A stretch of DNA of 64,000 nt from assembly GCA_026985055.1 (NCBI GenBank), contig JALSQZ010000066.1, positions 1 through 64,000 of the forward strand, read 5' to 3'. Below the pieces are notes generated by a model. The model saw nothing but the letters and a program-made list of their open reading frames with translations. It was not told where the DNA came from and ran no database searches. Positions 54,145-61,650 of this stretch are shown here, one piece after another; position 1 is the stretch's first letter; each line of letters starts with the position of its first letter. The DNA is from Sedimenticola sp. (GTDB taxonomy: Bacteria > Pseudomonadota > Gammaproteobacteria > Chromatiales > Chromatiaceae). The translations under genes were made by a program, and so were the position numbers.

Positions 54145-54804
54145 ATGAACAGCAAAACGGAGAATCAACGTCATCTCACTGCTGCAGACCGATTGGTGGT
54201 GAACCTGGATCAGGCTCTGCGCACCCTGTTTGGCCGTCCCCTGGTAACCGAGCGCCCCAATCCCGCGGATCGTTGTGAGGAGTCCGAGTTGCCGGAGAGT
54301 CAGCGGGATCATGTGGCCAGGCTCATGCGTATCAACCATACCGGTGAAGTCTGTGCGCAAGCCCTGTATCAGGGGCAGGCGCTTACCGCCCGCCGGGAGG
54401 AAGTGAAGCGCAGCATGGAGCGTTCCGCCGCCGAGGAGAATGATCATCTGGACTGGTGTGAGCAGCGGGTGGAAGAACTGGGTGGTCGCCTGAGCATGCT
54501 CAATCCCTTCTGGTATGTCGGTTCCTTTGCCCTTGGAGCCGCGGCTGGGGTGGCTGGAGACAAATGGAGCCTGGGGTTTGTCGCGGAAACAGAGAAGCAG
54601 GTGGAGGGGCATCTGGATGAGCATCTGGCCCAGGTGCCTCAGTCCGATTGCCGTACACGCGCCATCCTGGAGCAGATGAAGGAAGACGAGATTCGTCACG
54701 GGCAGACAGCCAAGGCGCATGGCGGGGCGGAACTGCCCGCGCCAGTGAAGACGGCGATGAAATTCATGTCCAAGGTGATGACCACCTCCGTGTATCGGCT
54801 CTGA
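54145..54804 (+). CDS. coq7: 2-polyprenyl-3-methyl-6-methoxy-1,4-benzoquinol hydroxylase (Coq7/UbiF-type)
   Basis: Di-iron hydroxylase for the C6 position in ubiquinone synthesis. 219 residues; metal ligands are seen in RINHTGEVCAQ near 66, SAAEENDHLDWC near 92, EGHLDEHLA near 155 and MKEDEIRHG near 178. With UbiH and the UbiI-like protein this window encodes enzymes for all three ring hydroxylations. Confidence 0.95.
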   Translation: MNSKTENQRHLTAADRLVVNLDQALRTLFGRPLVTERPNPADRCEESELPESQRDHVARLMRINHTGEVCAQALYQGQALTARREEVKRSMERSAAEENDHLDWCEQRVEELGGRLSMLNPFWYVGSFALGAAAGVAGDKWSLGFVAETEKQVEGHLDEHLAQVPQSDCRTRAILEQMKEDEIRHGQTAKAHGGAELPAPVKTAMKFMSKVMTTSVYRL

Positions 54805-54831
54805 ACAATCATCAACAATGAGGTTATTTCC

Positions 54832-55911
54832 ATGGATCGCAGAGATTTTTTGAAAAAAGGCAGTCTGGCGGCAGTGGCGGCTGGCGTAAGCGCCAGTACC
54901 GTTGCGAACGCAGCTTCCGTCATCAAGTGGAAGATGGTGACCACCTGGCCGAAGAACTTTCCCGGCCTCGGAACCGGCGCCAACAATCTGGCGAAGCTGA
55001 TTACGGAAATGTCCGGCGGGCGCCTGCAGGTCAAGGTTTATGGCGCCAAGGAGCTGGTGCCGGCTTTCGAAGTGTTCGATGCCGTGTCCCGGGGCACGGC
55101 GGAAATGGGGCATGCGTCTGCCTATTACTGGAAAGGCAAGGTTCCCGAGGCCCAGTTCTTTTCCACCATGCCGTTTGGCATGACCGCCAACGAAATGAAT
55201 GGCTGGATCTATTACGGCGATGGGCAGAAACTCTGGGATGAAAGCTACAAGCCCTTCGGCGTGATTGGCCGTCCCGCCGGCAATACCGGTGTGCAGATGG
55301 GAGGCTGGTTCAACAAGGAGATCAATTCCCTTGCAGACATGAAGGGGCTGAAAATGCGCATACCGGGGCTGGGCGGCGAGGTGCTCAAGCGGCTGGGCGG
55401 CACCCCCGTAAACCTGCCCGGGGGCGAGTTGTTCACCGCCCTGACCTCCGGCACCATCGATGCCACCGAATGGGTGGGGCCCTACAATGACCTGGCCTTT
55501 GGCCTGTACAAGGCGGCCAAATACTATTATTACCCGGGTTTTCATGAGCCAGGCACCATTCTCGAAGCGCTCATCAACCGCAAGGCCTTCGAGGCCCTGC
55601 CCAAGGATTTGCAGGCCATCGTGGAGAACGCCTGTCGCGTGGTCAACATGGACATGTTGGCGGAATACAGTGCGCGTAACCCCGGTGCGCTGGAGCAATT
55701 GGTGAACAAGCATCACGTGCAGTTGCGCGCCTATCCTGATGACGTGCTCGCCCAGTTGCGCAAGGTCTCCGCAGACGTGGCCGCGGATCTGGCCGCGCAG
55801 AACCCGGCGGCAAAAAAGATCCATGCCAGTTACATGGCCTTCCTGGAGGCTTCGCGCAAATACAGCCGGATTTCGGATCTGGCCTATCTCACCGCCCGGG
55901 ATGGGGGATGA
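54832..55911 (+). CDS. Tat-exported TRAP transporter solute-binding protein (DctP family)
   Basis: 359 residues with a twin-arginine leader (DRRDFLKKGSLAAVAAG, cleavage near VANA). The mature part matches the TakP-like branch: TTWPKNFPGLGTGANNLAKL, GGRLQVKVYGAKELVPAFEVFDAVS, TNAxEWVGPY-like DATEWVGPYND and FHEPGTILEALIN. Such proteins bind keto acids or related carboxylates. No DctQ or DctM subunit lies next to it, so partner and ligand are unknown. The stop overlaps hemW by 4 bp. Confidence 0.92.
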   Translation: MDRRDFLKKGSLAAVAAGVSASTVANAASVIKWKMVTTWPKNFPGLGTGANNLAKLITEMSGGRLQVKVYGAKELVPAFEVFDAVSRGTAEMGHASAYYWKGKVPEAQFFSTMPFGMTANEMNGWIYYGDGQKLWDESYKPFGVIGRPAGNTGVQMGGWFNKEINSLADMKGLKMRIPGLGGEVLKRLGGTPVNLPGGELFTALTSGTIDATEWVGPYNDLAFGLYKAAKYYYYPGFHEPGTILEALINRKAFEALPKDLQAIVENACRVVNMDMLAEYSARNPGALEQLVNKHHVQLRAYPDDVLAQLRKVSADVAADLAAQNPAAKKIHASYMAFLEASRKYSRISDLAYLTARDGG

Positions 55912-57056
55912 CAGTCCCCCGGCCGGGGGATGTGCCGCTATCCTTGTATGTGCATGTCCCCTGGTGCGTGCGCAAATGCCCCTACTGTGATTTCAACTCC
56001 CATGCGCTGTCGGGTGAGTTGCCTGAGCAGCGCTATGTGGATGCCGTGCTTGCGGACGTGGAAGCAGACGCGGAGCGGATTTCCGGCAGAAATATTCGCT
56101 CGGTTTTCATTGGCGGAGGTACGCCCAGCCTGTTGAGCGGGAAAGCCGCGGGAAGGCTGCTGGAAGGCATTGCCGCGCATCTGCCCCTCGCGGAGGATGT
56201 GGAGATTACCCTGGAAGCCAATCCCGGCGCGGTGGATGCGGAACATTTTTCCGCTTACCGGACAGCCGGAGTGAACCGCCTTTCCATCGGCATCCAGAGT
56301 CTGGATGCGCGAAGCCTGCTGGCGCTGGGACGGGTGCATGACCCGGAGCAGGCACGGGAAGCGTTTCGTCTGGCCCGTCGCGTGGGTTTTGACAACATCA
56401 ACCTGGATATCATGTTTGGTCTGCCCGGACAGGATCAGGCCGGGGCGTTGGCTGATTTGCGCGGCGCGATGGCGCTGGAGCCGGAGCATCTTTCCTGGTA
56501 TCAACTCACCATCGAACCCAATACCCTTTTCCATCATCGTCCTCCCCGGCTGCCGGATGATGAAAGCCTGGCGGAAATGCAGGAGGCAGGACAGATGTTG
56601 CTGGCGGAGCGGGGCTATGCCCGCTATGAGGTCTCTGCCTATGCAAGAGAAGGCTTTCCCTGCCGCCACAATCTCAACTACTGGCAATTTGGTGATTATC
56701 TGGCTGCCGGAGCCGGCGCCCATGGCAAGCTCAGCGGGACGCAAGGCGTACTGCGTTTCTGGCGCGAGCGCCAGCCCCAGTCCTATATGGCGGGCGGAGG
56801 TGGATATTCTGCCGGAGAACGCTGGCTTTCACCGGCGGACTTGCGCCTGGAATTCATGATGAATGCCTTGCGTCTGGAGCATGGTGTTCCTTTGGATCTG
56901 TTCAGCCGGAGAACCGGCCTGCCAGAGGCGGCCATCAGTGAACATGTTGCCACCGCCCGCGCCAGGGGGTTGCTCAACAGGGATGCGCAACGCTTGTGCG
57001 CAACGCCCCTGGGGAAGCGTTTTCTCAATGATCTGTTGGTGATTTTCGATGAATGA
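55908..57056 (+). CDS. hemW: Radical SAM protein HemW (heme chaperone)
   Basis: 382 residues; the radical SAM cluster motif is CVRKCPYCDFNSH near residue 21, followed by FIGGGTPSLL near 66, ITLEANPG, and the C-terminal HemN-like domain with FMMNALRLEHG. HemW inserts heme into respiratory proteins and is not a coproporphyrinogen oxidase. The end overlaps the small Rof-like gene by 8 bp. Confidence 0.93.
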   Translation: MTVPRPGDVPLSLYVHVPWCVRKCPYCDFNSHALSGELPEQRYVDAVLADVEADAERISGRNIRSVFIGGGTPSLLSGKAAGRLLEGIAAHLPLAEDVEITLEANPGAVDAEHFSAYRTAGVNRLSIGIQSLDARSLLALGRVHDPEQAREAFRLARRVGFDNINLDIMFGLPGQDQAGALADLRGAMALEPEHLSWYQLTIEPNTLFHHRPPRLPDDESLAEMQEAGQMLLAERGYARYEVSAYAREGFPCRHNLNYWQFGDYLAAGAGAHGKLSGTQGVLRFWRERQPQSYMAGGGGYSAGERWLSPADLRLEFMMNALRLEHGVPLDLFSRRTGLPEAAISEHVATARARGLLNRDAQRLCATPLGKRFLNDLLVIFDE

Positions 57057-57276
57057 CGATTACTCTCCGATTCCCTGTGGTCTGCATAGTGAATATGAAC
57101 TGCTGGCCATGCGCCGTGCCCGGGTTGTCCTCGTGCATGTGGATGAGCGAGGGCAGGAGCAACAGCTGCAGGGGCGGGTGGAAGATGTGTTTACCCGTCA
57201 GGGGGCGGAATACCTGCGTCTCGCGCTCGCAGGTGGTGAAATCGTGGACTTGCGTCTGGATCGCATCCGCATGTGA
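57049..57276 (+). CDS. Rof-like (Rho-binding antiterminator) small protein
   Basis: 75 residues. YSPIPCGLHSEYELLAMRRARV, GRVEDVFTRQGAEYLRL and VDLRLDRIRM align by eye with the Y-x-PI-x-C ... D-x-x-x-R-x-x-x-EYL ... LRLDKI pattern of E. coli Rof (YaeO), which binds Rho and inhibits termination. The TGA stop lies in the 4-bp target duplication of the MITE that follows, and the pre-insertion sequence would have the same stop, so the protein is not truncated. Confidence 0.8.
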   Translation: MNDDYSPIPCGLHSEYELLAMRRARVVLVHVDERGQEQQLQGRVEDVFTRQGAEYLRLALAGGEIVDLRLDRIRM

Positions 57277-57528
57277 AGGAACCTCTGATTTAATCATGAA
57301 CTCGCATCATGCGCCCAAAATGCCCCGCTACTGCGTGGCCTACAGGGATGTAGGTCAGGGGCGTTAGCAGGAGCGGAAGCTTTGCAAATCTTCGCAATAG
57401 CGGGCTACAAGGTGAATTGCGCTTGCGCAAGAGAGAGTGCCCTGGGGCATTACGTGCGATTTGCGCCTTGTATCGGAACATTTTGAATCACAATCTGCTT
57501 CGCTCAGATTTAATCAGAGGTTCCTGAA
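57274..57528. mobile_element. MITE-like element, copy 2 (247 bp, with 4-bp target duplication)
   Basis: The element spans 57278-57524. The ends GGAACCTCTGATTTAATC and GATTTAATCAGAGGTTCC are perfect 18-bp inverted repeats. It is flanked by TGAA at 57274-57277 and 57525-57528. It matches copy 1 (28919-29123) over nearly its whole length, with an extra ~40 bp around 57405-57455. It has no transposase. Together with the rpmE promoter it fills the 370-bp gap before rpmE. Confidence 0.9.
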
Positions 57529-57544
57529 GGCTTGCAAATATGGC

Positions 57545-57573
57545 TTGATATTTCATTGCCATTTCCCTAGAAT
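57545..57573 (+). promoter_or_regulatory. Promoter for rpmE
   Basis: TTGATA (57545-57550) and TAGAAT (57568-57573) are 17 bp apart, giving a leader of about 65 nt before rpmE. Confidence 0.6.
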
Positions 57574-57643
57574 GCGCGATTCCGTGGCGCAGATGCGCCA
57601 GCGTATCGATAATTTTTGAGCGGCCAACGGCCGGAGACGGAAC

Positions 57644-57844
57644 ATGAAAGCGGACATCCATCCTGATTACAATGACATCAAGGTGACTTGCAGCTGCGGC
57701 AATACCTTTGAAACCCGTTCCACCCTAGGCAAGGATCTGCACATCGAAATCTGTTCTGCCTGCCATCCTTTTTACACCGGACAGCAGAAGATCATGGACA
57801 CGGCGGGTCGCGTAGACAAATTCCGCAAGCGTTACGCTCGTTGA
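57644..57844 (+). CDS. rpmE: 50S ribosomal protein L31
   Basis: 66 residues of the zinc-binding (C+) type: Cys in [14 protein letters not shown] (two) and [12 protein letters not shown] (two), and the KYR-like end FRKRYAR. The + form suggests that zinc-free paralogues, if any, lie elsewhere. A terminator follows at once. Confidence 0.97.
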   Translation: MKADIHPDYNDIKVTCSCGNTFETRSTLGKDLHIEICSACHPFYTGQQKIMDTAGRVDKFRKRYAR

Positions 57845-57865
57845 GCCTGAGCGCGTTTGCTGCAC

Positions 57866-57895
57866 AAGGCGCCCTGGTGGCGCCTTTGTTATTTC
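57866..57895 (+). terminator. Terminator of rpmE
   Basis: AAGGCGCC (57866-57873) pairs with GGCGCCTT (57879-57886) over a 5-nt loop, followed by TTGTTATTT. Confidence 0.8.
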
Positions 57896-58015
57896 CAGGG
57901 AAGGAATGTATGCCGCAAGAAGCCCGGCTGTTGGAAATGGCTGGAATATCTGGCGCATTTCCTCCGTTCGTGGCGCTCTGCGGCGATCTTGTTTTGAGCA
58001 TGCTGGAGATGGGCC

Positions 58016-59284
58016 ATGAGTAAAGACGCTGACGCAAATATCAACCAGGCGGCACTGGAATATCATGAAAAACCCGTGCCGGGGAAGATCAGTGTTGAGC
58101 TGACCAAGCCCACCGTTTCCCAGCAGGATCTGGCGCTTGCCTATACTCCCGGCGTGGCAGAGCCGGTACGCCGAATCGCGAAAAACCCGGATGATGCCTA
58201 CCGCTATACCGCCAAAGGCAATCTGGTGGCGGTGATTACCGATGGTACGGCGGTGCTGGGTCTGGGCAACACCGGTCCCCTGGCGGGCAAGCCGGTGATG
58301 GAAGGCAAGGGCGTACTGTTCAAGCATTTTGCCGGTATCGATGTGTTCGATATCGAAGTGGATGCCTCCACTCCGAGTGCCTTTGTCGATACCGTAGAGC
58401 GCATCGCGCCCACCTTTGGCGGCATCAATCTCGAGGATATTGCCGCTCCTCATTGCTTCGAAATCGAACAGGCGTTGATGGAACGTCTGGACATCCCCGT
58501 CTTCCATGACGATCAGCACGGCACGGCCATCATTATTGCCGCAGGCCTGCTCAATGCCCTGGAGATTCAGGGCAAGAGGCTGGAAGATGTCCGTATCGTG
58601 GTGCTTGGCGCTGGCGCTGCCGGGATCGCCGCAGTGCGTCTGCTATGCAACATGGGCGCCCATCGCAACAACATTCTGGTGCTGGATCGCCAGGGCGTGA
58701 TTCACACCGGAAGGGAAAATCTCAATCCCTTCAAGTTCAGTGTCGCGGCGGATACACAGCGTCGCACCCTGGCGGAAGCCATGCGCGGCGCGGATGTGTT
58801 CATTGGCGTATCCGGGCCGGAGCTGGTAAGCCCGGAAATGCTCGCCACCATGGCGGACAGGCCAGTGGTTTTTGCCCTGTCCAACCCGGTTCCGGAGATT
58901 CGCCCGGAAGTGGCCAACAAGGTGCGTGACGACATGATCATGGCGACCGGTCGTTCCGACTATCCCAATCAGGTGAACAATGTATTGGGCTTTCCCTTCA
59001 TCTTTCGCGGCGCCCTGGACGTGCGCGCCTGCTGCATCAACGAGGCGATGCAGATTGCGGCAGTTCATGCGCTTAAGAATCTCACCCACCTTCCTGTGCC
59101 GGCAGAGGTGTTGCGCGCCTATGACCTGGATCACCTGGAATCCGGGCCCGACTACATCCTGCCCAAGCCGCTGGATGGCCGGTTGCGGGAGGCAATACCT
59201 CCCGCCGTGGCCAAAGCCGCGGTGGAAACCGGTGTGGCGCAGATGCCCTGGCCGGAACATTATCCGCCCATGGATTCTATCTGA
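58016..59284 (+). CDS. maeB: Malic enzyme (oxidative decarboxylating, short form)
   Basis: Converts malate to pyruvate and CO2 with NAD(P). 422 residues with [14 protein letters not shown] near 42, the ENPEDI-like region [34 protein letters not shown] near 162 and the nucleotide fold [16 protein letters not shown] near 196. The C-terminal phosphotransacetylase-like domain of long MaeB is absent. A terminator separates it from mdh. Confidence 0.95.
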   Translation: MSKDADANINQAALEYHEKPVPGKISVELTKPTVSQQDLALAYTPGVAEPVRRIAKNPDDAYRYTAKGNLVAVITDGTAVLGLGNTGPLAGKPVMEGKGVLFKHFAGIDVFDIEVDASTPSAFVDTVERIAPTFGGINLEDIAAPHCFEIEQALMERLDIPVFHDDQHGTAIIIAAGLLNALEIQGKRLEDVRIVVLGAGAAGIAAVRLLCNMGAHRNNILVLDRQGVIHTGRENLNPFKFSVAADTQRRTLAEAMRGADVFIGVSGPELVSPEMLATMADRPVVFALSNPVPEIRPEVANKVRDDMIMATGRSDYPNQVNNVLGFPFIFRGALDVRACCINEAMQIAAVHALKNLTHLPVPAEVLRAYDLDHLESGPDYILPKPLDGRLREAIPPAVAKAAVETGVAQMPWPEHYPPMDSI

Positions 59285-59306
59285 AAAAAAACATCTGAAA
59301 AAAACA

Positions 59307-59331
59307 GGCCGGGGATTCCCGGTCTTTTTTT
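59307..59331 (+). terminator. Terminator of maeB
   Basis: GGCCGGG (59307-59313) pairs with CCCGGTC (59318-59324, one G-U) over GATT, followed by seven T. Confidence 0.85.
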
Positions 59332-59379
59332 GGGCGCTTGCTATGCTTGATACATGTTCTGACCATCGGAGGAATAAGA

Positions 59380-60315
59380 ATGAACAAAGTAGCCATAGTG
59401 GGTGCGGGTCGAGTGGGTGAAACCACTGCCCAGATTCTTGCTGAACAGGAAATCTGTAGTGAAATCATGCTGATAGATGTTCGTCCGGATGCCCCGCAGG
59501 GGGTTGCTCTGGATATTCTGCAAACCTCGCCATTTTTCAATTTCGATACCCGGGTGGAAGGCAGCAATGACCCTGCGGCCCTGGCTGGAGCGGATCTGGT
59601 GGTGGTCACGGCAGGCATACCGCGCAAGCCGGGCATGTCCCGTTCGGATGTGCTGGATACCAATGTGGCCATCATCGATGCGATTACAGATGATATTATG
59701 CGCCACGCGCCGGATGCCATGGTGCTGGTAGTGAGCAATCCGGTGGATGTACTCACCTGGCGGGTGTGGCAGCGCACAGGCTGGTCCCGGGAGCGGGTTT
59801 TCGGTCAGGCCGGGGTGCTGGATGCATCACGCATGGCGGCTTTTATCGCCATGGAGACCGGTTTTTCCAGCCGTGACATCACCACTCTGGTGCTGGGCGG
59901 CCACGGTGACAGCATGGTGCCGGTGCCGCGTTTCTGCACCATCAACGGCATACCGGTAACACAATTTATCAGTGAGGAGCGATTACAGGATATAATTCAG
60001 CGCACCCGGGAAGGCGGTGCAGAGATTCTGGCCCTGCGCAAGAACTCCAGCGCCTATGATGCGCCGGGAGCCTCCATCGCTGCCATGGTGGACGCCATCA
60101 GTCATGGCCGCAAGCGCCTGCTGCCCTGCGTGGCCATTCTGCAGGGAGAATACGGCCAGAAGGATATCGCCATGGGCGTACCCTGCGTGCTCGATGAACG
60201 CGGCCTGGCTGAGGTGGTGGCGCTGGATCTCAGGGAAGAAGAGGCCCGGGCTTTCCGGGATTCCGCAGCGGCGGTGCTGCGCGATATCGATCGACTGAAA
60301 ACAAAGACAAGCTGA
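59380..60315 (+). CDS. mdh: Malate dehydrogenase (LDH-like type)
   Basis: Oxidises malate to oxaloacetate with NAD. 311 residues from ATG 59380 behind GGAGG; the open frame to 59338 is ignored. It has VAIVGAGRVGETTA at 4-17, TAGIPRKPGMSR near 80 with the substrate Arg, SNPVDVLTW near 117 and the catalytic His in LGGHGDSMVP near 172. PRKPGMSR (Arg at the specificity loop) indicates malate rather than lactate. Confidence 0.96.
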   Translation: MNKVAIVGAGRVGETTAQILAEQEICSEIMLIDVRPDAPQGVALDILQTSPFFNFDTRVEGSNDPAALAGADLVVVTAGIPRKPGMSRSDVLDTNVAIIDAITDDIMRHAPDAMVLVVSNPVDVLTWRVWQRTGWSRERVFGQAGVLDASRMAAFIAMETGFSSRDITTLVLGGHGDSMVPVPRFCTINGIPVTQFISEERLQDIIQRTREGGAEILALRKNSSAYDAPGASIAAMVDAISHGRKRLLPCVAILQGEYGQKDIAMGVPCVLDERGLAEVVALDLREEEARAFRDSAAAVLRDIDRLKTKTS

Positions 60316-60327
60316 CGGGGTTTTTCA

Positions 60328-61626
60328 ATGTCCGACAAGAAAGCAAAGATCATCCTGGAGCCTTCCGGAGCCAGCCATGAGTTCGATGTACTCTCGGGCA
60401 CGGAAGGGCCGGATGCCATCGACATTACGCGCCTGTATGGACAGGCTGGGGTGTTCACCTACGACCCGGGTTTTGTTTCCACGGCCAGCTGCCACAGCTC
60501 CATCACCTACATCGATGGCAACGAGGGCATTCTCCGCTATCGTGGTTACCCCATAGAGCAGCTGGCGGAAAAGAGCACCTTTATCGAGGTGGCGTATCTG
60601 TTGCTGTATGGTGAGTTGCCCACAGCGACCGAGCTGGATGATTTTCAGGGCATCATCACCCATCACACCATGGTGAATGAAGCCTTGTTGCGGTTCTTCG
60701 AGGGTTATCATTATGACGCTCACCCCATGGCCATGATGGTGGGAGTCGTGGGCTCCCTGGCGGGTTTCTATCATGATTCCCTGGATATCCATGATCCTCA
60801 TCACCGGGACATCTGCGCCCATCGTCTGATCGCCAAGATTCCCACCATTGCGGCTGCCTGCCACAAACACAACATTGGCGAGCCGGTGATGTATCCGCGC
60901 AATGATCTGGGTTACTCCGCCAATTTCATGCACATGCTCAAGGGTACGCCCTGTGAGGACTATGAAGTCGATCCTCTGGCGGAAAGAGCCCTGGATCTGC
61001 TGTTCATCCTGCATGCGGATCATGAGCAAAATGCTTCCACTTCCACTGTGCGTCTGGCGGGCAGTTCCGGCGCCAATCCTTTTGCCTGCGTGGCGGCGGG
61101 TATCACTTCTCTGTGGGGGCCGGCCCATGGAGGAGCCAACGAAGCCGTGCTGGAGATGCTGGAAGAGATCGGTCATGTGGGTAATATCGAAAAATACATT
61201 GCCCGGGCCAAGGACAAGAGCGATTCCTACCGCCTCATGGGGTTTGGCCATAGGGTGTACAAGAATTACGACCCCCGGGCGAAGATCATTCGCGGGGTTT
61301 GTCATCAGGTGCTGGAAAAGCTGGCGGACAGCAACAACCCGCTGTTCGATCTTGCCTTGCGCCTGGAGGAAATCGCCGCCAATGACGATTATTTCCTGGA
61401 GCGCAAGCTGTACCCCAACGTGGATTTCTACTCCGGCATCATCTATCGCGCACTGGGTATTCCGGACAACATGTTCACGGTGATGTTTGCCATCGCGCGC
61501 ACGGCGGGCTGGATTTCCCATTGGACGGAGATGGTGTCCGATCCTCAGTTCCGCATTGGGCGTCCCCGGCAGATCTATGATGGCGCACCCAAGCGCGATT
61601 ATGTGCCCATGGCGGAACGGCGCTGA
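60328..61626 (+). CDS. gltA: Citrate synthase (type II)
   Basis: Condenses oxaloacetate and acetyl-CoA. 432 residues: [19 protein letters not shown] near 46, [31 protein letters not shown] near 229, [12 protein letters not shown] near 264 and [14 protein letters not shown] near 305 supply the catalytic His and Asp regions. The length is that of the hexameric, NADH-regulated proteobacterial form. It lies 12 bp after mdh, so the two enzymes are likely co-expressed. Confidence 0.97.
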   Translation: MSDKKAKIILEPSGASHEFDVLSGTEGPDAIDITRLYGQAGVFTYDPGFVSTASCHSSITYIDGNEGILRYRGYPIEQLAEKSTFIEVAYLLLYGELPTATELDDFQGIITHHTMVNEALLRFFEGYHYDAHPMAMMVGVVGSLAGFYHDSLDIHDPHHRDICAHRLIAKIPTIAAACHKHNIGEPVMYPRNDLGYSANFMHMLKGTPCEDYEVDPLAERALDLLFILHADHEQNASTSTVRLAGSSGANPFACVAAGITSLWGPAHGGANEAVLEMLEEIGHVGNIEKYIARAKDKSDSYRLMGFGHRVYKNYDPRAKIIRGVCHQVLEKLADSNNPLFDLALRLEEIAANDDYFLERKLYPNVDFYSGIIYRALGIPDNMFTVMFAIARTAGWISHWTEMVSDPQFRIGRPRQIYDGAPKRDYVPMAERR

Positions 61627-61650
61627 GAGGCGTATTCAGGGCTGCTGCGG

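Noticed and set aside
53053..55824. A 923-codon open frame on the - strand
   Set aside because: It is antisense to the Fe-S protein, coq7 and DctP genes, all with clear motifs, and its translation shows no domain. Long antisense frames are expected in GC-rich coding DNA.
57841..58023. 60-codon frame between rpmE and maeB
   Set aside because: It runs through the rpmE terminator and shows no ribosome-binding site or conserved feature.
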